Shown here: piece after piece, positions 27,301-36,381 of the stretch
How positions within the stretch are numbered: position 1 is the stretch's first letter
How the letters are laid out: every line of letters starts with the position of its first letter
Source: Cupriavidus sp. D39
GTDB lineage: Bacteria; Pseudomonadota; Gammaproteobacteria; Burkholderiales; Burkholderiaceae
Assembly (NCBI RefSeq): GCF_026627925.1
Contig: NZ_JAPNLE010000009.1
Location: forward strand, 3,100,001 to 3,164,000
Direction of reading: 5' to 3'
Length of the DNA stretch: 64,000 bases
Program-made: the position numbers and the translations under genes
Notes under the pieces: generated by a model
What the model was told of the DNA's origin: nothing
What the model saw: only the letters and a program-made list of their open reading frames with translations
Databases searched by the model: none

Positions 27301-28734
27301 TCAAGCGTCGATGGGCACCAGCTCCACGTCGATGGTAGCCACCACCCCGCCCGGGAGGTCAATCTCGAAGCTCGGCGGGCCCTGCGACGGCAACCCGGCG
27401 GCCGAGAGCGTGGGGTAGGCCAGCCGAGCGGCCAGGCAGCGATAGCGCGTGAGGTAAGCCACCAACTGGTGCGCGTCCTTCTCGTCGACGCCCCAGTCCT
27501 TCTTGGAGGGGTCCAAGCTCTTCCACTTTGCGTCGACGATGGCGGCGGGCGCCCCTTCCTCCCTGTCCACGCCGTCAGGCCATAGGAGTACGTCCGGCAT
27601 GAGGCGGAAGGCGGTTTTCACGCGGCCGGCAGCGCGTTTCTGGGGCGCGCTCCCCGCGCCGCCTGCGCCGTCGCCACCGGCCGCCGCGGCGGGCCTGCGG
27701 TGGGCGACGGTGGAGAGGTAGCGCGGCGAGCCTTTGAGGCGGACCTCGATCCCCTCCGGCGCGCGCCGGCGCTCGTGGCGGGCGACCCAGCTCTCGAAGA
27801 TGGGCTCCATGTTGAAGAGCAGCGCGGGCGCTTCGGAGGCACCGGCCGCAAGCGAGGGCGAGAGCAGGCCCAGGAGCAGCTCGGCCCAACGCAAGGCCTC
27901 CTCGTAGCGGGCCGTCTCGCGGCCGCGCTTGAGCCCCGCCACGCGCTTGGCATCCGTCCGGACCAAGGAGACGCCCCCGAAGAAGGCCCTCGCCTCCACC
28001 CAGAGCCGCTCGGTGGCGGCCTGGCGGACGTGGGGGCGGCAGCGCTCAATGGCGGCCAGCAGGGCCTGGTTGTAGGCGTTGTCGGGCGTGAGCTCGTCGT
28101 GCGAGCAGCGGACCAATCCCGGGCGGGTCGCCGCCAGGCGCTCGGATTCCACCAGGAGCATCCTGCCGCGCAGCACCGGCAGATCGTCCTCGGACTCGAC
28201 GTAGCGGGTGAGCAGCCCGCCCTTCGCTACCTTGAGCGCCTCGCGCAGGTAGGAGCGGATGAAAAGGTCCAGCAGCGTTGCGCGGGCGGCCGCCTGTGGC
28301 GCCATGTCCAGCTCGGCGATGGAAAGTCCGCTGGCCAGGGCGAGCATTCGCAGCAGCGCACGTCTGGCCCTCCCCGCCCCCTCGGCTCGCTCGGCCGCGT
28401 CGGCCTCGGCGGCTCCGCCGTGGCCATCCCAGATCTTCGGTAGAACCTCCAGGACCACACCTCGGCCCGCCCCGCCGGCGCCGAGCCGGACTAGACCGCA
28501 ATGCTTGGAAAGCGCGATCCCCTTGAGCGTCCGCGAGCAGAAGTCGGAGCGGGTGGCGTTGACGCGCTCGAGCACCTCGGCCTCGGCGTGCGTCAGGGCG
28601 AGGCGCCCCGCGTCGTCGCGGCCGTCGGCGGGGAGTCCATCGGCGCGCGCGCGCTGGCGCAGCGCCGCCACGTCGCCGTCGGGCGCCACCCGGATGGTTT
28701 CGCGCTCAAAGGCGAACAGGGCAAGGGTCGGCAT
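27301..28734 (-). CDS. mcrC: McrC-like subunit of a McrBC restriction system
   Basis: The 477-residue protein starts at ATG 28734 (MPTLALFAFERE). It has the McrC N-terminal domain and, near the C-terminus, a PD-(D/E)xK-type nuclease core: FRLMPDVLLW gives the Asp and AIVDAKWKSLD gives the D-A-K element. McrC is the nuclease partner of the McrB GTPase; the complex cuts DNA carrying modified cytosines. It follows mcrB by 16 bp on the same strand. It is longer than E. coli McrC and interrupted by Gly/Ala-rich stretches (AAAAGGDGAGGAGS). Composition is far more GC-rich than the Druantia genes, implying a different origin. Confidence 0.85.
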   Translation of the reverse strand: MPTLALFAFERETIRVAPDGDVAALRQRARADGLPADGRDDAGRLALTHAEAEVLERVNATRSDFCSRTLKGIALSKHCGLVRLGAGGAGRGVVLEVLPKIWDGHGGAAEADAAERAEGAGRARRALLRMLALASGLSIAELDMAPQAAARATLLDLFIRSYLREALKVAKGGLLTRYVESEDDLPVLRGRMLLVESERLAATRPGLVRCSHDELTPDNAYNQALLAAIERCRPHVRQAATERLWVEARAFFGGVSLVRTDAKRVAGLKRGRETARYEEALRWAELLLGLLSPSLAAGASEAPALLFNMEPIFESWVARHERRRAPEGIEVRLKGSPRYLSTVAHRRPAAAAGGDGAGGAGSAPQKRAAGRVKTAFRLMPDVLLWPDGVDREEGAPAAIVDAKWKSLDPSKKDWGVDEKDAHQLVAYLTRYRCLAARLAYPTLSAAGLPSQGPPSFEIDLPGGVVATIDVELVPIDA

Positions 28735-28750
28735 GTGCGCGTCCCTGGGA

Positions 28751-30926
28751 TCAGACGCCCGCGCCGGTGGCCGGCGCGGCCTCAGGGTCGTTGGCGGCGG
28801 GAGGCTCGGCTTGGGCGCCAACCAAGGGCTGGGTGGCAGGACCACCTTCGTCAGCCCCACCCTCGTCCGCGCCGGACGGCCCAGCGCCGGGCGCGGCTTC
28901 CTCTGCAAGTTCGTCGATGTCCTCGAACTCGGCTTCGACCCCCTCTTCGTCCGAGGGATTGATGGGAGCCAGTGCCGCGATGGCCGCCTCTGCGTCGTCA
29001 TCACGCAGGTAGAGCCGGATGAAGTCGGCCGCGGTCCACGTGGCAAGGTCATCCGACGGCCGGATGGAGACCCGCGGATCGAGCCCGTCGAGATCCGCGG
29101 ACTGGTCGAAGAGCTTGGAGGGCTCCAAGGGCCGCTCCTCGAAGAAGGCCGAGGGCTTCGAGGATCCCGTCAGCGCGAGCTTGGCCTTGCCCAGGTCCTC
29201 GAAGAAATACTCTTGGAGCAGCGGGATCACGCGGCGGGAGAAGGCCCGCCGCAGGTCCCAGAGGTTGCCCACGCCCATGAGCAGCGCGTGGCCCAGAGCG
29301 TGGTCGCCGTCGATGAGGAACTCGATGCGATCGTTGATGGCCGCCAGCAGCGCCCGCAAGTCGACGCCGCCCACCTTCGCGGCGGGCAGCAAGCGGGGAT
29401 CGGCGGGAGTCTCGGTGAACTCGAAGCGCCGGCGCAGCGCACGGTCGATGGACTGTACCGAGCGGTCTGCCGTGTTCATGCTCGCGATGATGTCGAGGTT
29501 CGCCGGCACCGCCAGCTCGTCGCCACTGTATTGGAGGCGGACCGCCGTGCGTGCGCCGGAGAAGTCGAGCTTCGGGTTGGGCGCGCAGCGCTTGCTCGGC
29601 TCAAGGATGGTGATGAGCTCGCCGAAGACCTTGGCTACGTTGGCGCGGTTGATCTCGTCGATCAAGAGCGTGTGCCGCACCTCGGGATGCTCGTGTGCGG
29701 ACTGGCAGATTCGTCGGAAAGGCCCGGGGACCGGCGTGTCGCCCAAGCGCCCGCCCTGCCCCTCGCCGGGCGATACCCCTCGACGAAGTCCTCGTAGGAA
29801 TACGACGGGTGGAAGGAGACGAACTCGACCGTCTCGCCGGCCGCGTGGCGCTTCTTTCGGATCGTCTCGAGCGCGTGCGTCTTGCCCGATCCCGGCGGAC
29901 CGAAGAATATACGGTTGCGCGGGTTCCAGACCCCGCCCGGCGCACCTGCGCCATCCTCGTCGTCGTCCTCATCGAGGCCCGCCACTACCGATTCGGCCGT
30001 AATGGCCGGCATCGAGATCTCCAGACCCTGGGCCTTCGCCTTCGGCGGCTTCTTGAGCAACGGAGGGTCGATGTAGTAGTCGATGTCGTGGCCAATCTCG
30101 CGCTCGATCATCTGGCGCGCGTCGAGCAGCGCAGCATCGCGGACGTGCCGCGGGGCGCGCTGCGAAGGGATGATGCCCAGGCGCTCGTGGCGAGCCAGCA
30201 AGGCCTTCCCCTGCTCGGCGAAGATGCGCTCGAAATAATCGGGGAAGAGAGCGTGCGAGAGGATATGGTAGAACTGTCGGCCCTTGGCTTCGCGTGCCAT
30301 GTCGAGCCACTTGGCGAACGCCCAGGGTTGGAGGCTGCCGGCCTCGGCCGCGCCAGCGTGGTCGCTCGCGCCATCGGCTCCGGAGAGCGGCGGCGCGCTC
30401 AGCAGCTCCGTCCGCCTGGTCTCGGGCATTTCCGCAAGATCCTTGAAGACACGGATCGCGTATGCAAGCTCCATCCATAGCAGCAGACTGTAGGCGGCGC
30501 CGGTGTTGCCCACGCCTTCAAGGGCCGTCGGCTGCAGGTAAGGCGAATCGTCAGAGATGCTTGGCAGCGGCGAGTTGGCCATCCCCCAGATCTCCCGGAT
30601 CCGCTTGAGCTTGGAGTCGACCTTTAGCTTGCTCGATGCGAGCGTTAGGATCCAGTAGATCTCCGCGCAGAGCGCGACGCTCTCGGCCGGGCACTTGGAG
30701 AGCTGCTTGCGGAGCTTGTCCCAGAAGTTCTTCTCGTCCTCCGCATCGTTCTCCGGGATCGGCGCCTCGACGTAGTGCCGGATCAGGGGCTCGAAGTTCT
30801 CGGGGACCCAAAGGGTCTTGCCGGGCATGAATAGGGAGCGCCCCCGATCAATGCCTCATTCTTGAACTGTTCAGCGATGCGGTAGGTCTCGGCGCTGTTC
30901 TGGTGCTTGGGGATGTGGCGGCTCAT
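28751..30926 (-). CDS. mcrB: McrB-like GTPase subunit (two frameshifts)
   Basis: Restoring one base near 30843 and one near 29766 gives 725 residues from ATG 30926 (MSRHIPKHQN). The AAA+ GTPase core shows GPPGSGKTHAL (Walker A), then FHPSYSYEDFVEGYRP, LLIDEINRAN (Walker B), ASMNTADRS (NTAD motif typical of McrB GTP binding) and ALRRRFEF. The N-terminal 300 residues would be the DNA-recognition part that reads modified cytosine, and do not look like the E. coli DUF3578 domain. The C-terminal 80 residues are acidic and repetitive. An m5C-dependent nuclease on the same island as an m5C methyltransferase implies that the methylated site is not a target. Confidence 0.85.
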
Positions 30927-31180
30927 GCTGGGGTCGCGATGGTGGTTGCCAGGCCGCGCGCTGCCTCAGGCGCGGCGAAACTGCCATCTTAGCGCGCCCG
31001 GCGCGCCCCATGTGACCGTCACTTGTTCCTTTCCCCGCCCCTCCCCAGTGGCGAGGAAGGCCCTCCAGCCTTTAGACTCGGCCTTGGCCAAAGAGCCGTG
31101 GGGTGAGAAACAAGTTGCCCCCGCCCGCCTCCCGGATTTCCCGGTTCGCGCGGCGCGGGCTTTCGGATGGGGAGCATGGC

Positions 31181-32101
31181 ATGGGCAGCGGCGTGGTGGT
31201 CCTGGTGGATTTCGAGAATGTGCAGGCGATCGACTTCGCCCGGCTCAGGCCGGCGGCGCGCTTGGCGGTCTTCGCCGGTGAAGGCCAGAGGAAGGTCCCC
31301 ATCGAGGTCGCCATGGGCCTGCAGGCCATGGGCGAGCGCGCGCGCTGGGTGAAGGCGAGTGGCGCGGGGCCCAACGCCCTCGACTTCCACATAGCCTTCG
31401 AGCTTGGGCGCATGGTCCAGGCCGGCGAGCGCGGCCCCGTCGTCGTCCTATCTAAGGACAAGGGTTTCGACCCCCTCCTCGCCTGGCTCTCGGCCGAGAC
31501 GGGAATTCGGGCGAGCCGCGCCTCCTCGATCGAGAACGCCTTCTGGGGCACCTCCCCTGCCGATGGGGCGCCGATCGCCATCGATCCCGGGACCGTCCAG
31601 GCAATCTGCGTGGCCGCAAGCGACGCGACGCGGGACGGGGATGAGGCCGGCGCGCCAGCGGCGCCCCCGCTTCCGGCCTTCCCGAGCGTCGCCGCCCTGG
31701 CCCCTGAAGCCCCTGCCGCTGCACCCGCGAGCCGGGCAGCCAGCGCGATAGTCGCAACGCAGGCCAATGGCGCTCCGCGCGAGCGGCTGGGGGCGGCCAC
31801 CGCCGAGGCCGCACGCCCACACGCGCCCGCGCCCGTCGCGAGCCCCGCCGGGGCGCCCAAAGCCAGTGCGCCCGCAGGCGCGCGGGCTGCGCCGACAAAG
31901 CCCAAGCCCGCCGCCGAGGCGGCCTCTGGGGCCGAGTCGGATGCAGAGAAGGCGAAGGAGATCCTCGGGCGGTCGAGCAAGGTCGCCCGTCCTCGCCGGC
32001 GGACCACCCTGGCCACTCACATCAAGTCTATGCTTCGCCCGCGCGAGCTGCGCGACGCCGAGGTCGAGGCGATCATCGCCAGGCTAGTGTCCAAGCGGTG
32101 A
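31181..32101 (+). CDS. NYN/PIN-like domain protein with low-complexity linker
   Basis: The first 110 residues form an NYN-type (PIN-like) domain: VVLVDFENVQAID with the first Asp, NALDFHIAFELGR and VVLSKDKGFDPLLAWL. These Asp residues are the usual metal-binding set of NYN ribonucleases. An Ala/Pro-rich linker of about 130 residues follows, then a basic segment with ATHIKSMLRPRELRDAEVEAIIA at the C-terminus, possibly a small binding domain. I chose ATG 31181 because GGGGAG precedes it. It diverges from mcrB across 254 bp and has the same high GC, so the two probably arrived together. An RNA-cutting accessory of the restriction module is a guess. Confidence 0.65.
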   Translation: MGSGVVVLVDFENVQAIDFARLRPAARLAVFAGEGQRKVPIEVAMGLQAMGERARWVKASGAGPNALDFHIAFELGRMVQAGERGPVVVLSKDKGFDPLLAWLSAETGIRASRASSIENAFWGTSPADGAPIAIDPGTVQAICVAASDATRDGDEAGAPAAPPLPAFPSVAALAPEAPAAAPASRAASAIVATQANGAPRERLGAATAEAARPHAPAPVASPAGAPKASAPAGARAAPTKPKPAAEAASGAESDAEKAKEILGRSSKVARPRRRTTLATHIKSMLRPRELRDAEVEAIIARLVSKR

Positions 32102-32477
32102 ATCGTCGACAGTAAGGGCGCGATCACATACAACTTTTGATCGCGCGCGCGGAAGCTCCAGGGAAGTGCCACCGTCATGCAGGCATGCAAGAAAACGGGA
32201 CAAATTGGACCCGCCTGGCTCGCAGAATGCTCCAACCATCCCCGTGGACGGCGACCAACGAGCGAGAGGGCACCCGCAGCCGCACCCGCGGCCGCAGCCT
32301 TCATCATGCTCCTGTCATCGAAGCTCCGCTGCCCAGCAAGGGCTGGGCAGCGCATTCGAGCGGAAAGTGTCAACGGTTGACACTCACAGGAACTGAGCCC
32401 GCGACCGTCGACGCTTTTGGGTGGCGCTGGCCCCGTTCGCGACCACGTCATTGGTCACCGCAACCGGACTCCTGCGC
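32102..32477. other. Non-coding segment with a hairpin
   Basis: I see no credible gene. A hairpin with 10-bp arms (GCTGCCCAGC/GCTGGGCAGC) and a 4-base loop lies at 32328-32351. The next 70 bp resemble 22500-22560 of the palindrome array, including the CAGGAAC and GTCGA...CGCTTTT blocks. This segment therefore shares ancestry with the 22-kb control region. Confidence 0.5.
32366..32384. promoter_or_regulatory. Isolated copy of the TGTCAA-N3-TTGACA palindrome
   Basis: AGTGTCAA and TTGACACT flank CGG. The 8-bp arms equal those of the site at 22601-22619, 9.8 kb away. It lies in non-coding DNA downstream of the tail hub gene. Confidence 0.6.
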
Positions 32478-33970
32478 TCATTGGGATTTCCTCACTATCT
32501 CAGCCCAATACGGCGAACTCATCTTCGCCGAGCGGGTGGTGCGATCGATGAATCCGGTACCACGCTCAAACGCCACCGTGGTGAAGTAGTTCCCGAACGG
32601 CGCGAAGTCGTGCGTCACCGACACGACATAGTAGAGGTGCCGCATATCGCCGCTGTTGAGCCGCACATAGGTGCCGGCCCTGATGGCTTCGTTGCCTTTC
32701 AGGTGCAGCGAACCTGTCTCGAAAACAACGTTGTCCCGGTTCTGAGCGATCAGTTGCTCGCGGCGTAACGTAATCCAATCCAGCTGCCCCAGCTTGCTCT
32801 GTTCAAGTGCCGAACCGTTCAAGCCGTTGCCGTTGTATTGCTCGTCCGGGCCGGCCATCTGTGTGGCCTCCTCCATCTTGCGTGTCCCATAGAGCGCCGG
32901 ATTCACGTTGCCATAGTCATCCACGTAGACGGTTTTCGGACCGCCTTTGGCGCTCGATTGGAACGCTACGGCGAGCGCAACGGAGCCATGCACGATTGAG
33001 AACCGCGGCGAGCCAACCCAGTAATAATTCCCGACAGTCGCGTCCGAGCGCTCGCAGGTCATCGTGACGACGTCGGCACGCGTAACGTCGGTGATCGCCG
33101 GCGCGGCCGCGCCAGGCAGAATGAGGCTCGCTGTCGCCGCGTCCCTGAACGGGTTCGGACGATACACTGCATAGGGCGCATCTTCGCGGTCCTCGATAAA
33201 GAACTCATTCCACGGGCCGATATCGCAGAACTGAGTGATCAGGCCTTGCATCGTGCCATGGCTCCAGCCGCCGACTCCGAACGGCGACACCTGCTCGCCA
33301 TTCGACTGGATATCGGTCTTGATCGGCAGCAGCGGCGCCGTGCTCGCGGTGGTGCCATCCGGGTTCTCACGCATCGTCGCGAGGTACGGATTCACCACCT
33401 TGTCGAATACGGTGCCGATAAACACCTCCGCCGTCATGGGCCGCGACTCGAAGCCAAATCGCGCGAAGAACGGAAAGCTGGTGACCGTACTAGCGACATC
33501 CTGACCAAACGGCATATTGAAGATTTGCAGGATCTGCATGATCTTGCCGTAGTCTTGACCGCTCACAACGATCATGCGCGACGGTTTGCCGTCGGCGCTC
33601 ATGCCCTCCATGCGCTGCACACTCGATACAAAGCCACGCATCATGATCGGCGGCCCACTGGGTGCCTTCTTGTACGCCGAGCCGGCCATATAAATCTCGA
33701 TCGCGTCCATCGGCTCAATCAGTGCGTAGAGCGTGTCCTGAATGTCGAGATCGATCTTGTCGGCGAGCACGACTGAGAACGAACCGGCTGGCCCGCGGAC
33801 GGACTTTGTGACTCTCACTGAACCGCGTTCGCCAAGGTATGGCGTCAGGTCGATGTCGCGAGCGGTATTCGTATAGCGGGCCGACAGCGGCGCGCTGCCG
33901 GCAACTGTGGTGCGCCCGACGTTTTTTTCAGGGTCACCGTAATAGCCGGCTTCCGGATATCGATTTTCAT
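32478..33970 (-). CDS. Phage baseplate hub-like protein (one frameshift)
   Basis: Restoring one A to the minus-strand run at 33922-33928 joins a short start frame (MKIDIRKPAITVTL) to the long frame, giving 497 residues. The layout fits tail hub proteins of the gpD/gp27-like group: an N-terminal SFSVVLADKI beta domain with DTLYALIEPMDAIEIYM, then MIVVSGQDYGKIMQ, and a late RLNSGDMRHLYYVVSVTHDF segment. Hub proteins anchor the tail tip to the spike. No other tail gene is close by, so it is probably a leftover. Its downstream end faces the non-coding 32.1-32.5 kb segment. Confidence 0.6.
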
Positions 33971-34032
33971 GTTTCTCAGTCCGTTTGTGTAGATATCGGC
34001 AGAGCCATCGCTCGCCGCCTGCGACGGAGCGC

Positions 34033-34554
34033 TCAGGCCGACGGCGGCAGCATGTCGATCACCGCGCGCCGCAGCGCCTCGGTCGGCTGCCAGACCCGGA
34101 ACAGAGAGCCGCCGCGGGAGCCACTCATCTCGATGAAGACCTGATAGCGCGCGGCGAGCGCCTCACACAGCTTCCCCTCGATGTGCTTAACCTGGTCATC
34201 GAGAACGACGGCAGTCAGCCGCAGCTCCTCGAGCGCCACCGCGCGCTCCGCTGCCTGGACATCCTGCGCGGCCTTTTGCTGGGCGCGCTCGGCGATTTCG
34301 AGCGACGGCCGCACCTCGGTGATCATCGACTCAAGGTCCGCGGCGTCGGCCGTTGCAGCAGCCATCCGCGCGGCGGCAAGGGTCTCGTCCAGCTTGCCAG
34401 CTCGCATAGCGGCAAGGGAATCGGTGTAGCGTGCTCGCGCGCCATACAGGCGCTGCTGCAGGGCATCGATATTCGCTTGAACGCCAACTGCAGCTTCCGA
34501 TGCCGAGGCCAACGTGAGGCGCGCAACGGCCAGCGCGTGTGCTTGGTATTCCAT
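34033..34554 (-). CDS. Hypothetical coiled-coil phage-type protein
   Basis: The 173-residue product is helical nearly throughout, with Ala/Leu/Glu heptads over residues 5-120 (QANIDALQQRLYGARARYTD). A short globular end contains SRGGSLFRVWQPTEALRRAVIDMLPP. No signal peptide. It starts 6 bp after the previous gene's stop and lies upstream of the hub gene, so the small genes from 35.2 kb leftward probably form one operon. Such coiled-coil proteins occur in satellites, but I cannot name the family. Confidence 0.5.
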   Translation of the reverse strand: MEYQAHALAVARLTLASASEAAVGVQANIDALQQRLYGARARYTDSLAAMRAGKLDETLAAARMAAATADAADLESMITEVRPSLEIAERAQQKAAQDVQAAERAVALEELRLTAVVLDDQVKHIEGKLCEALAARYQVFIEMSGSRGGSLFRVWQPTEALRRAVIDMLPPSA

Positions 34555-34559
34555 GTGTG

Positions 34560-34802
34560 TTAGCCCTCCAGGTTATATCTTTCAACGGTTTTCGCTACCC
34601 GTTCGCGTACCGCCATGGCGATGCCGGCGGCGTCCTCGCAAATAGCAGCATCACGTGCGGCTGCGGCCTCTTGATCGCCATGATCGACTGGCAGATCAGC
34701 GTGCAGGCGACGCAATTGTTCGCGCAGCTTGGTCGTATCAAGTCCAGACGCCAGCGCGTCGCGCAGACGTTGCTCGACGGCTTCGATCTTTTCGGTTTTC
34801 AT
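34560..34802 (-). CDS. Hypothetical small helical protein
   Basis: The 80-residue protein begins at ATG 34802 with AGGATGG about 8 bases upstream. It is a charged helix-rich protein (KIEAVEQRLRDALASG, LREQLRRLHADLP). An in-frame ATG four codons earlier is less likely because the ribosome-binding site is too close. It is tightly packed between two other small leftward genes, which supports its being real. Confidence 0.5.
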   Translation of the reverse strand: MKTEKIEAVEQRLRDALASGLDTTKLREQLRRLHADLPVDHGDQEAAAARDAAICEDAAGIAMAVRERVAKTVERYNLEG

Positions 34803-34818
34803 TGGACTATCCATCCTT

Positions 34819-34980
34819 TCAGGGTCCTGACCAGGCGCTCAAACGCGCCTTCATACGAGCGTCGCGGGGCACCGAAGTCCAGCTCCCCTTGTCCAACATC
34901 GGGGCATCCGAAGCTCCTACAACGCGCCGGCTCGCCTGGCTATCCGCCTTCGTGAGTGGTGCCAGTGTCTCTGCCGGCAT
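34819..34980 (-). CDS. Possible 53-residue protein
   Basis: A leftward frame from ATG 34980, preceded by GGGGAAC, ends TGA at 34819, 17 bp before the next gene's start. The product (MPAETLAPLTKADSQ at its start) is basic and Ser/Ala-rich without a known motif. It fills the only gap in a tight row of leftward genes. Confidence 0.4.
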   Translation of the reverse strand: MPAETLAPLTKADSQASRRVVGASDAPMLDKGSWTSVPRDARMKARLSAWSGP

Positions 34981-35025
34981 CGACTTCGGGAGTTCCCCGG
35001 GCGCTTTGCAAGGAACAGGATTGGC

Positions 35026-35241
35026 CTATTTTTCAACGGGAACCTCCACAGTCAATTTGGGGCGCGAATCGATCCAATGATTGACGTCCGTTTCTCGCCA
35101 ACCGAGCAAGGAATCGGTCAATCGATATGGCGCCGGGAATTCGTTCGCTTTCACAAGTCGGAATAGCGTCCTTCTCGACAGGCCTGTCCGGGTGGACACT
35201 TCTGCCGAGCGGACGATCCGCTCCTGGGATTCATGAGACAC
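35026..35241 (-). CDS. AlpA-family excisionase/regulator
   Basis: The 71-residue protein contains a MerR-like winged helix typical of AlpA: VRSAEVSTRTGLSRRTLFRLV, then FPAPYRLTDSLLGWRETDVNHWI. AlpA-type proteins regulate integrase genes or act as excisionases in P4-like satellites. I chose GTG 35241 because AAGGAG lies 7 bases before it. It heads the row of small leftward genes. A second AlpA-type gene lies at 39480-39695. Confidence 0.8.
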   Translation of the reverse strand: MSHESQERIVRSAEVSTRTGLSRRTLFRLVKANEFPAPYRLTDSLLGWRETDVNHWIDSRPKLTVEVPVEK

Positions 35242-35341
35242 GTTGTCGCTCCTTGGCGCCACCTGGCGCCGTTTGGCACAGGTCTATCGTGTCGTCACGA
35301 CTATGTTCCGTACCGTGCGGTCGTGACCAGACCATGGTCGG

Positions 35342-35953
35342 ATGGAAATCCGATATCACGAATCCGAGTCTTTTCAGGGCGTTTGGCTGTTTCGGTGCGA
35401 GCGGCTGCACGCCGATCTGACGCCGGCTGCCTGCGCTAAAAATCACACCTTCGCGAGCTCCATTCAGTGCTCGAAATGCGAGGTCGGCGAACATCACTCA
35501 GAAGGCGCGGAGACAGGACGGCCACCGGCTTATGCTGACGGTCGAACGGCCGCAGGGTGGCGACCGGCCCTCGATTGCGTTAGATGTGGCCGGCGCGGGA
35601 TGCGCCTCGTGCGCGCCCGCACGATCTGCGTGTCCTGCTACAACCGCGAGCGCGAGGTGCTGCACGGCGCGAACGCGAAGGGCGCGCCACCAAAGAAGTG
35701 GTGCATATTGCGCGACACGCTGGTTCGGATCAAACGGGAGGGGAAGACGCGACTCGTTGAACTGGGCTTGTGTTCCGGCCGAGCAGAGGCCGAGCGAGTC
35801 GTCCAGCGCCGGTGGCCAGACGCACTCTTGGCGGACTACGAAACCCAGCCACCCGAGGCCAGAGCCATCATGCAGATAGCGGGAAATGCTTGCAGACTAG
35901 GCGAGTCCGGCCGATGCGTCCCGTTGGGGACGGAATGGAGAAACGCCAAGTAA
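35342..35953 (+). CDS. Cys-rich hypothetical protein, probably zinc-binding
   Basis: This is the only rightward gene between the hub gene and the tRNA. The 203-residue protein holds Cys pairs CAKNH...CSKC at about 31-47, then CVRCGRRGM and CVSCYNRE in the middle, predicting one or two zinc fingers. The region after that is basic and helical (ILRDTLVRIKREGKTRLVELG). It diverges from the AlpA-like gene across about 100 bp, which should contain both promoters. It may be a transcription factor of the satellite, like the Ogr/Delta regulators, but the motif spacing differs and this is only a guess. Confidence 0.5.
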   Translation: MEIRYHESESFQGVWLFRCERLHADLTPAACAKNHTFASSIQCSKCEVGEHHSEGAETGRPPAYADGRTAAGWRPALDCVRCGRRGMRLVRARTICVSCYNREREVLHGANAKGAPPKKWCILRDTLVRIKREGKTRLVELGLCSGRAEAERVVQRRWPDALLADYETQPPEARAIMQIAGNACRLGESGRCVPLGTEWRNAK

Positions 35954-36085
35954 GCGCTTCGCAGGTAGGCATTTGCTGATGGCGGTCGCCCAGCGCCACC
36001 CTAAGTGGGGAAAAAGTGCAGGAGGCCGGCGAGCTGACGCGCGATGCGCCGCTTGGCGGCCAGCCGTGCTACTGATCAGGTTTGC

Positions 36086-36346
36086 TCAACCTTCTGCATC
36101 GATCTCCGCCTGCAACTGGTCGAGCGTCACGGGCTCCAGCTTGCCGGCACGAGCTTCCAGCATAGCGGCAACAGTCGCGGGGTTGGGGGTGAGTAGCTCG
36201 ACAGGCAGCGCCCTCTCCCGCGCCACGCGGGTCAGCAGCATACGCAGCGCATCGGACACGGACAGGCCCATGGCGGCCAGCACGGCGGCGGCTTCGACCT
36301 TGATATCGTGGTCGACCCGGGCGCGGACAACATCAGACTTGGACAT
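36086..36346 (-). CDS. RelB/DinJ-family antitoxin (no toxin seen)
   Basis: The 86-residue product starts MSKSDVVRARVDHDIKVEAAAV and has the ribbon-helix-helix pattern of RelB/DinJ (VRARVDHDIK strand, AAAVLAAMGLSVSDALRMLLTRVA helices). The C-terminal part would wrap a RelE/YafQ toxin. No toxin frame follows between 36085 and 35954, so it is an orphan or a regulator. ATG 36346 was chosen over 36385 because GGAGC precedes it and homologues begin there. Confidence 0.75.
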   Translation of the reverse strand: MSKSDVVRARVDHDIKVEAAAVLAAMGLSVSDALRMLLTRVARERALPVELLTPNPATVAAMLEARAGKLEPVTLDQLQAEIDAEG

Positions 36347-36381
36347 GACGAGCTCCTTCGGTGTACTGGGCACATCGTAAA

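Noticed and set aside
27301..29052. Longer mcrC frame starting at 29052
   Set aside because: The first 106 codons overlap mcrB and are Arg/Pro-rich; MPTLALFAF at 28734 is the expected McrC beginning.
28259..29797. Rightward 512-codon frame opposite mcrB/mcrC
   Set aside because: It is a shadow caused by very high GC; the opposite strand shows clear McrB and McrC motifs.
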